In this document: positions 30,234 to 35,274 of the stretch, in pieces
How positions within the stretch are numbered: the stretch's first letter is position 1
Layout: the number at the start of each line of letters is the position of its first letter
Source: Propionibacteriaceae bacterium UBA6122
GTDB lineage: Bacteria > Actinomycetota > Actinomycetes > Propionibacteriales > Propionibacteriaceae
DNA length: 35,274 nucleotides
Direction of reading: 5' to 3'
Assembly: GCA_002428365.1 (NCBI GenBank)
Contig: DIVW01000018.1
Coordinates: 1 to 35,274 of the forward strand
The notes under the pieces: model-generated
The model's database searches: none
Told to the model about the DNA's origin: nothing
Seen by the model: the letters and a program-made list of their open reading frames with translations, nothing else
Position numbers and translations under genes: made by a program

Positions 30234-32128
30234 GCGCCGACGCCGCACCAGTTGTCACCGCGCCGTTCGGGTCGTGGCGATCCCCCATTGCCGCGTCCGA
30301 TCTCACCGTGGCTGCGCTGCGCCTCAGTTCGGGCATCGTCCTGCCCGACCGGACTCTGTGGGCCGAGGGCAATCCCGAGCAGCGTGGCCGGGTCAGTCTG
30401 TGGCAGCGAGACGCCGCCGGGGTGGTGAGCGAGCTCACCGAGCCGACCTCCAACGTCCGCACCGCCGTGAACGAGTACGGCGGCGGCGACTGGACCGCCG
30501 CCGGGGACCTGGTTGCCTACACCGAGTTCGCCGACTCTTCGGTGTGGCTGATCGAGTCCGACCAGCCGCCGCGCCGGCTCGCGTGCGTGGCGGGGCTGCG
30601 CTACGCGGCGCTGCAGCTGGCCCTGCCGCAACGGCTGCTGCTGGCCGTCCGAGAGGACCACCGCAGCGCCGGCGAGCCGATCCAAACCGTGGTCGCGCTC
30701 ACCCTCGATGCCGACAACACCGACGGCGGCCGGGTGCTGGCTGAGGGTGCCGACTTCTACGCCCACCCCTGCCTGCACCCTTCCGGACGTCTGGCCTGGT
30801 GCGAATGGGACCACCCCGACATGCCCTGGGACCAGTCCCGCATCGTCGTGGCCGACCTCGCCGATCCCGCTGCCATCACCGTGATCGCCGGCGGCGCGGG
30901 CACCTCGGCGCTGTACCCGTCCTGGGCCCCCGATGGCGGGCTGATCTACCTCGATGACCCCACCGGTTTCTGGAACTTCTACCGCTGGCACGACGGTACC
31001 TCGACCGCGCTCTGCCCACTGGAGGCGGACTTCTGCGGCCCGCTGTGGGTGCTGACGCCGGTTCCGTACGCGGTTATCGACGCCCACCGGATCGGCTGCA
31101 CCTGGCAGGCTGACGGCTTCGCCCGCCTCGGAGTTATCGACCTCACCGCCGCCACCCTGGCCCCACTGGCCACCGACGCGGTGACCGCGTCCGTCTCCGG
31201 AGGCGGCGGGCGCGCGGTGGCGCTGCTCGGCTTCGCCGATCGGCCCACCGAGCTGTGTGAACTGGACTGGGCCACGGGCGCCACCACGCCGCTGCGCCGA
31301 GCCAGCGGCGTCCGCTTGGAGCCTGCGATGGTCTCCCGCGCCGAGGCCGTCAGCTGGGAATCTGCGGACGGGCCGGTCCATGCCTGGTTCTACCCGCCCA
31401 CCAATCCGGGCTTTCGCGCACCGGCCGGTGAGCTGCCGCCGGTGCAAGTGTGGAGCCACGGCGGCCCGACAGCGTTCAGCGACCCCAGTTTCAACCTCGC
31501 GATCCAATACTGGACCAGCCGTGGGATCGGCATCGTCGATGTGAACTACTCCGGTTCCTCGGGGTACGGACGCGCCTACCGACAGCGCCTGGCCGGAAAC
31601 TGGGGGATCAGCGACGTTCGCGACTGCATCGCCGCCACTACTGCCCTGGTCGAGGCCGGAGGGGCAGATCCCCGGCGGCTGAGCATCCGCGGCGGGTCAG
31701 CTGGTGGTTACACCACGCTGGCCGCGCTCACCACCAGCAACGTCTTCGCCGCCGGGATCAGCCTGTACGGAATCGGGGATCTGGAGTCGCTGGCCGCCGA
31801 CACTCACAAGTTCGAAGCCCACTACACCGATCGGCTGGTCGCCCCCTACCCCGAAGGCCGCGCCATCTACGTCGAGCGCTCGCCGATTCATCATCTCGAT
31901 CGATTGGGCTGCCCGATGCTGATCTTCCAGGGTGCCGACGACAAGGTGGTGCCGCCGTCCCAGGCCGAGGCGATGGCGGCGGCGCTGGCCGAGCGAGGAT
32001 TACCCGTGCGGTTGCGTATCTTCCCCGGCGAGGGTCATGGGTTCCGGCAGGCCGCCACCATCATCACCGTCGCGCGGGAGGCTCTTGCCTTCCTGGCCGA
32101 GGTGCACCGGTTCCGTCCGGCCGACTAG
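30230..32128 (+). CDS. S9-family (prolyl oligopeptidase-like) serine peptidase
   Basis: A 632-residue peptidase with an N-terminal beta-propeller (about 1-375) and a C-terminal alpha/beta-hydrolase domain. The catalytic triad is predicted as Ser490 (RGGSAGGY), Asp570 or Asp571 (QGADDKVVP) and His603 (GEGHGF). Other conserved parts are WSHGGPTA and VDVNYSGSSGYGRAYR. It has no signal peptide, so it should act on cytosolic oligopeptides. GTG 30230 overlaps the macro-domain stop (GTGA). The first two thirds look GC-richer than the rest of the window: several 60-base lines I counted are 73-78% GC, against about 63-67% elsewhere. Confidence 0.93.
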   Translation: MSADAAPVVTAPFGSWRSPIAASDLTVAALRLSSGIVLPDRTLWAEGNPEQRGRVSLWQRDAAGVVSELTEPTSNVRTAVNEYGGGDWTAAGDLVAYTEFADSSVWLIESDQPPRRLACVAGLRYAALQLALPQRLLLAVREDHRSAGEPIQTVVALTLDADNTDGGRVLAEGADFYAHPCLHPSGRLAWCEWDHPDMPWDQSRIVVADLADPAAITVIAGGAGTSALYPSWAPDGGLIYLDDPTGFWNFYRWHDGTSTALCPLEADFCGPLWVLTPVPYAVIDAHRIGCTWQADGFARLGVIDLTAATLAPLATDAVTASVSGGGGRAVALLGFADRPTELCELDWATGATTPLRRASGVRLEPAMVSRAEAVSWESADGPVHAWFYPPTNPGFRAPAGELPPVQVWSHGGPTAFSDPSFNLAIQYWTSRGIGIVDVNYSGSSGYGRAYRQRLAGNWGISDVRDCIAATTALVEAGGADPRRLSIRGGSAGGYTTLAALTTSNVFAAGISLYGIGDLESLAADTHKFEAHYTDRLVAPYPEGRAIYVERSPIHHLDRLGCPMLIFQGADDKVVPPSQAEAMAAALAERGLPVRLRIFPGEGHGFRQAATIITVAREALAFLAEVHRFRPAD

Positions 32129-32187
32129 GGCGCCCGCATTTCGGGTTGGACGGGCCCAGTCGAGGCTCGCTGCCGCCGCAGACTCGG

Positions 32188-32892
32188 CTATGGCTTGAGT
32201 AGAAGCGGACCGATCTTGCGAGCCCACCGGGTGACTTCAGCGAAGTCCCGGAAATCGCCGGCGGTATCGTCGGCGGCCATCAGCATGTAGAAGGCGGCGT
32301 TGGCTGGCGCCATCCGGCCATAGTCCAGAAAGCCACCGAAGGGTGCACTCGCCTTTGGTGGGGAGGGCACCACCCGCGCGGCCGCAGCCAGAAGCTGCTG
32401 CTTCGCGACTGTTTGACCGGCCCGATCAGGAGAGATCCCAAAGGACATCGAGGTCAGGAAGATCGCCCAGGGCACGGCGCTGATCGCAGTGCCGTGATCG
32501 CCGAGCCACTGGGTCGCGGAGGCCTTCCAACGGTTCTGTTGAACCGGAGCACCCACCACGATCGCGTCGAAGTCGTCCACGGAGTCAACATGGGAGAGGT
32601 GCCGTACGCTCACCCGTGCCCGCTCGGCCAAGGCTTGGCCAACTGTCACCGCCACCTCGCCGGTCGAACCATATTGCGAGTCGTAGCCGACGAGGATCCG
32701 TGGCCCGGTGGTGCCCAGGTCTCCCTCTGCCATGGTGATCAGCGGCGCCCGCGTCACCGTAAACGCACCCGCACCAGCAGCTGCCATCACCCCTCCGGTG
32801 ACCAGCAAGGTGCGGCGGCTGAGGCGCCCCCGACGCCGCGGTCCCGCCGCAGACGGTTGGTCGCGAGCAGCATCTACCGGTTCAGTGTCCAT
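32188..32892 (-). CDS. Flavodoxin-domain protein with Tat-type N-terminus
   Basis: A 234-residue protein. Residues about 20-50 form a basic region with twin arginines (LSRRTLL) followed by a hydrophobic stretch (VTGGVMAAAGAGAFTV), typical of a Tat signal or anchor. A flavodoxin-like domain follows: VGYDSQYGSTGEVA is the FMN phosphate loop, and FDAIVVGAPVQQNRWKAS resembles the HemG-like Flavodoxin_5 group. A flavodoxin exported folded with its FMN would suit the Tat route. ATG 32892 has GGAGG too close (1 nt) to be a normal Shine-Dalgarno, but CAGGGT lies 6 nt upstream, matching the leaderless pattern. The open frame extends to 32928. Confidence 0.82.
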   Translation of the reverse strand: MDTEPVDAARDQPSAAGPRRRGRLSRRTLLVTGGVMAAAGAGAFTVTRAPLITMAEGDLGTTGPRILVGYDSQYGSTGEVAVTVGQALAERARVSVRHLSHVDSVDDFDAIVVGAPVQQNRWKASATQWLGDHGTAISAVPWAIFLTSMSFGISPDRAGQTVAKQQLLAAAARVVPSPPKASAPFGGFLDYGRMAPANAAFYMLMAADDTAGDFRDFAEVTRWARKIGPLLLKP

Positions 32893-32898
32893 ACCTCC

Positions 32899-32904
32899 AC
32901 CCTG
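32899..32904 (-). promoter_or_regulatory. Possible -10 of a leaderless promoter for the flavodoxin gene
   Basis: CAGGGT on the minus strand is 6 nt before ATG 32892. It is a weaker variant of the TAGGGT seen at three other starts in the window. Confidence 0.3.
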
Positions 32905-32970
32905 CCGTGGACGGGCGGCCAGGAGCATCGTCCAGGCGAAGCGACTTTGGCCTCATCCTGTGGCAGTAGG

Positions 32971-33624
32971 TCAGGGTCGAACCAGCCCCGATTGGTAGGC
33001 CAGCACGACGAGTTGGGCGCGATCACGAGCGCCCGCCTTGCCGAGGGCATGGGCCACGTGAGTCTTCACCGTCAGCGGGCTCACGACGAGGTGATCAGCG
33101 ATCTCGGCATTACTCAGCCCCTGAGCCACGAACGCGACGACCTCACGCTCGCGGGGAGTCAGGCTTCCCAGCAGAGCCGGGTCGGGCAGCGAGCCGGGCC
33201 GACGCACGACGTGGCTGATCAGTTGCCGAGTCGCCGTCGGCGAAAGCAGCGCGCCGCCGTCATCCACCACCTGAATCGCCTGCACCAGCTGCTCCGGATC
33301 AGCCCCCTTCCCGAGAAACCCGCTGGCCCCAGCTCGCAACGCGGCGATCAGGAACTCGTCGTTGTCGAACGTGGTGAGCACGAGCACTCGCGTACGAGTG
33401 AGCTGCGGATCGCTGGCGATGGATCTCGTGGCCCACACACCGTCGCCATCGGGCATCCGAAGGTCCATCACGACCACGTCCGGGTGCAACTGCTGAGCGA
33501 GCGCCACCGCTTCGCGTCCGGTGCCCGCTTCCCCGACCACACTGATCTTCGCCTCGGCTCCCAACAACGCGCGTAGTCCGCTGCGAATCAGTACCTGGTC
33601 GTCGGCGAGGACGACTCGAATCAT
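32971..33624 (-). CDS. NarL/FixJ-family (LuxR-type) response regulator
   Basis: A 217-residue response regulator. The receiver domain (1-118) has the acidic pair Asp8/Asp9, the phospho-acceptor Asp54 (VVMDLRMP) and a conserved lysine in GFLGKGADPEQL. The C-terminal LuxR helix-turn-helix is LTPREREVVAFVAQGLSNAEIADHL followed by TVKTHVAHAL. ATG 33624 overlaps the kinase stop by 4 nt (ATGA), so the pair is co-translated. The longer open frame upstream lies inside the kinase gene and is rejected. Targets are unknown; the flavodoxin gene 78 nt downstream on the same strand is a candidate. Confidence 0.94.
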   Translation of the reverse strand: MIRVVLADDQVLIRSGLRALLGAEAKISVVGEAGTGREAVALAQQLHPDVVVMDLRMPDGDGVWATRSIASDPQLTRTRVLVLTTFDNDEFLIAALRAGASGFLGKGADPEQLVQAIQVVDDGGALLSPTATRQLISHVVRRPGSLPDPALLGSLTPREREVVAFVAQGLSNAEIADHLVVSPLTVKTHVAHALGKAGARDRAQLVVLAYQSGLVRP

Positions 33625-34718
33625 GGCTGGTCCTCCGTCCCAGGCAGCCAGGCCTCGACCTCGAAGCCATCGCGGGTTGGCTCGGCGCGGCACCATCCCC
33701 CCAGCCGCCGTGCCCGCTCCTGCATTCCCACGACCCCGTGGCCGCCCAGGCCGGGCTCGGCAACCGGCACGCCCCCGCGATCACGAACCTTCACAGCGAT
33801 GCCTTTCCGCTCCTCGCGCATCAGCACATCGACCGTCGCGCCGTGCGCGTACTTGCTGGCGTTCGTCAGCGCTTCCGCAATGATCCGCAGCGCTGCGGTA
33901 TAGACCAGACGCGGCACGGAATCCATCTCCTGAGTCATCGCCACCCTCACGTCGAGGTCACCGCGATGCCGCTCGACCAGTTCGCTGAGATCAGCGCCCA
34001 GCGCCGTCCACAACGCCGGATCGTCGCCAGTTCGCAGCGTGTCGACAACTTCGTGAAGCTCCCCAAGTGCCCGGCGGGCCGAAGAGCCCACATTCGACAA
34101 GGCATCACGGGCGTCGGCGGGAGAATCGTCTAGCAGCCGCTGGGCTGCGGCGGCCTGGATGTTGATCGCGGCCAAGTGGTGGGCCACCGAGTCGTGGAGT
34201 TCACGAGCCAACCGCAGCCGTTCCTCGGCGATCGCCTGTTGCTGGCCCGCCTCAATCCGAGCAGCCGCTGCAGCATTCGAGCGGCGCGCCTGCCGCATCG
34301 CCAATCCAACGGCGACCCCGAGCGCAAGCACCAACACCAATTGGGTGAAGCTCGGTGCACTCGCGTACCACCCTGCGGCGAGTTGTTCAGCGATGAGCAG
34401 GGCCACCACGCTCACCGTGCCGATAGCGGCCGTCACCCCCGCCGGCTCGGTCGACACCACCAGCGCCAGAGCGACGGCGACCAGGGCAATCCCCCACGGC
34501 GGGAGATTCAGCGCAACGGCACCGACCTGCAAGGCCACCACCACTGCCAGCGTCCAGACACGGTAACGAACGACCACAGCGCTGCCAATGGCTGCGAGCC
34601 CGACTATCGCAATCCACCACCAAAACTCGGGGCGAACCGGCACCACTCTCGCGGCGGGCGCGCCGAAGGCGAGCAGAATCGCAGCGAAAGCTGACAATCC
34701 TGCGAGGCCATGGCGCAC
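33621..34718 (-). CDS. Sensor histidine kinase, HisKA_3 (NarL partner) type
   Basis: A 365-residue membrane kinase. About five or six hydrophobic segments lie in residues 5-145 with very short loops, so it may sense membrane or intramembrane signals. The dimerisation/phospho-acceptor motif ARELHDSVAHH places the phosphorylated histidine at His175. The HATPase domain has an N-box IIAEALTNASKYAHG (Asn286) and glycine loops DRGG and GLGGHGVVGMQERA. GTG 34718 is preceded by TAGCCT exactly 6 nt upstream, so the transcript is probably leaderless. It starts 47 nt after the sigA stop on the same strand. Confidence 0.92.
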   Translation of the reverse strand: MRHGLAGLSAFAAILLAFGAPAARVVPVRPEFWWWIAIVGLAAIGSAVVVRYRVWTLAVVVALQVGAVALNLPPWGIALVAVALALVVSTEPAGVTAAIGTVSVVALLIAEQLAAGWYASAPSFTQLVLVLALGVAVGLAMRQARRSNAAAAARIEAGQQQAIAEERLRLARELHDSVAHHLAAINIQAAAAQRLLDDSPADARDALSNVGSSARRALGELHEVVDTLRTGDDPALWTALGADLSELVERHRGDLDVRVAMTQEMDSVPRLVYTAALRIIAEALTNASKYAHGATVDVLMREERKGIAVKVRDRGGVPVAEPGLGGHGVVGMQERARRLGGWCRAEPTRDGFEVEAWLPGTEDQP

Positions 34719-34724
34719 GAGGTC

Positions 34725-34730
34725 AGGCTA
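34725..34730 (-). promoter_or_regulatory. Putative -10 of a leaderless promoter for the two-component operon
   Basis: TAGCCT on the minus strand is separated by 6 nt (GACCTC) from GTG 34718. The hexamer and spacing are identical to those before the primase-polymerase gene. Confidence 0.55.
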
Positions 34731-34765
34731 CCCAGTCCCCCGGCTGTCGCAGCAGTACCGCGAAC

Positions 34766-35274
34766 TCAGTCGAGGTAGTCGCGCAGCACCTGCGAGCGCG
34801 ACGGGTGCCGCAGCTTGCTCATCGTCTTGGACTCGATCTGGCGAATCCGCTCCCGCGTCACGCCGTAGACCTTGCCGATCTCGTCCAGAGTCTTGGGCTG
34901 GCCGTCGGTGAGACCAAAGCGCATGCTGACCACGCCGGCCTCACGCTCGCTCAAGGTGTCGAGCACATCGTGCAGTTGCTCCTGAAGCAGGGTGAAGTTC
35001 ACCGCTTCGGCCGGAACGACAGCTTCGGAGTCCTCGATCAGGTCGCCGAACTCGGAGTCGCCATCTTCACCCAGCGGGGTGTGCAGCGAGATCGGCTCGC
35101 GGCCGTACTTCTGCACTTCGACGACCTTTTCGGGGGTCATGTCGAGTTCTTTGGCCAGTTCCTCCGGCGTTGGTTCGCGGCCCAGATCCTGCAGCATCTG
35201 CCGCTGTACGCGGGCCAACTTGTTGATGACCTCGACCATATGCACCGGAATGCGGATGGTGCGGGCCTGGTCGG
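34766..35274 (-). CDS. sigA: Principal RNA polymerase sigma factor (SigA/HrdB), 3' part only
   Basis: The window ends inside this gene; about 169 C-terminal codons are present. The visible part begins in region 2.4/3.0 (QARTIRIPVHMVEVINKL, the HrdB-type extended -10 contact region). Region 3 follows (REPTPEELAKELDMTPEKV, then SLHTPLGEDGDSEFGDLIED, the sigma finger). Region 4 has DTLSEREAGVVSMRFGL and the -35-binding helix-turn-helix GVTRERIRQIESKTMSKLRHP. Such a C-terminus is diagnostic of the housekeeping sigma factor. No suhB or ppgK gene sits between it and the rest of the block, unlike in mycobacteria. Confidence 0.97.
   Translation of the reverse strand, partial: DQARTIRIPVHMVEVINKLARVQRQMLQDLGREPTPEELAKELDMTPEKVVEVQKYGREPISLHTPLGEDGDSEFGDLIEDSEAVVPAEAVNFTLLQEQLHDVLDTLSEREAGVVSMRFGLTDGQPKTLDEIGKVYGVTRERIRQIESKTMSKLRHPSRSQVLRDYLD

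Noticed and set aside
30194..31507. 437-residue open frame on the minus strand over the S9 peptidase
   Set aside because: Gly/Arg/Val-rich shadow of a very GC-rich gene that has a complete catalytic triad on the plus strand.
1..35274. Mobile elements, CRISPR arrays or defence islands
   Set aside because: No transposase or integrase genes, no direct repeat arrays, and continuous housekeeping genes across the window; the tRNA-Val pair shows no attachment-site duplication or integrase beside it.

Overview
The window is about 64-65% GC by eye and is very gene-dense. It reads as the chromosome of a high-GC Gram-positive bacterium (Actinomycetota). The evidence is the set of actinobacterial marker families: DUF3000, DUF3710, DUF4193, DUF4235, DUF5998, DUF7455, the septation protein SepH, an HrdB/SigA-type sigma factor and a LigC/Prim-Pol pair. 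The mix would suit the Propionibacteriales, but I cannot fix genus or family from sequence alone. Gene order from DUF3000 to sigA closely follows the core block I recall from mycobacteria (roughly Rv2680 to Rv2703), with some members missing. I see no insertion sequence, prophage, CRISPR array or defence island.

Layout. Positions 1-201 hold a cut-off tRNA-Val and a complete tRNA-Val(CAC), separated by a terminator-like hairpin that overlaps a competing hairpin. Next come a CbiX-like chelatase homologue, a PPK2-type polyphosphate kinase, and a convergent pair of DNA-repair genes: an ATP-dependent ligase (LigC type) and a primase-polymerase. These are followed by msrB, DUF3000 and RNase D. A minus-strand series then contains acnA, a membrane protein, a small conserved protein and dxs. 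After it come the coupled permease and TRAM-type RNA methyltransferase genes, divergent from two TrkA-type NAD-binding genes, and then the dut-DUF3710-OB-fold operon. The centre holds DUF4235, DUF4193, sepH, thymidine kinase, a DUF5998-phosphatase operon and an App1-type phosphatase. The last third has the topoisomerase IV subunits (parC +, parE -) flanking a beta-carbonic anhydrase, DUF7455, a macro-domain/S9-peptidase pair, a Tat-type flavodoxin, a NarL-type two-component system and the 3' part of sigA.

Working together: LigC with Prim-Pol, and RNase D, serve nucleic-acid repair and processing. Dut and thymidine kinase keep the dTTP supply clean. ParC/ParE decatenate chromosomes and SepH acts on FtsZ. 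AcnA (TCA cycle), dxs (isoprenoid precursors), carbonic anhydrase and PPK2 are metabolic housekeeping.

The most notable signals are these. (1) A repeated arrangement of a -10-like hexamer lying 6-8 nt before an ATG/GTG, without a Shine-Dalgarno sequence, in front of about ten genes, which suggests widespread leaderless transcription. (2) Almost every convergent gene pair abuts or overlaps. (3) ParE departs from consensus in the ATP site (DxAxG) and in the TOPRIM EGDSA motif (EGNSA). (4) A near-perfect 22-bp palindrome overlaps the acnA promoter. (5) Two mutually exclusive hairpins lie between the tRNA-Val genes. I found no clearly undescribed multi-gene system; most of the window is conserved core genome.
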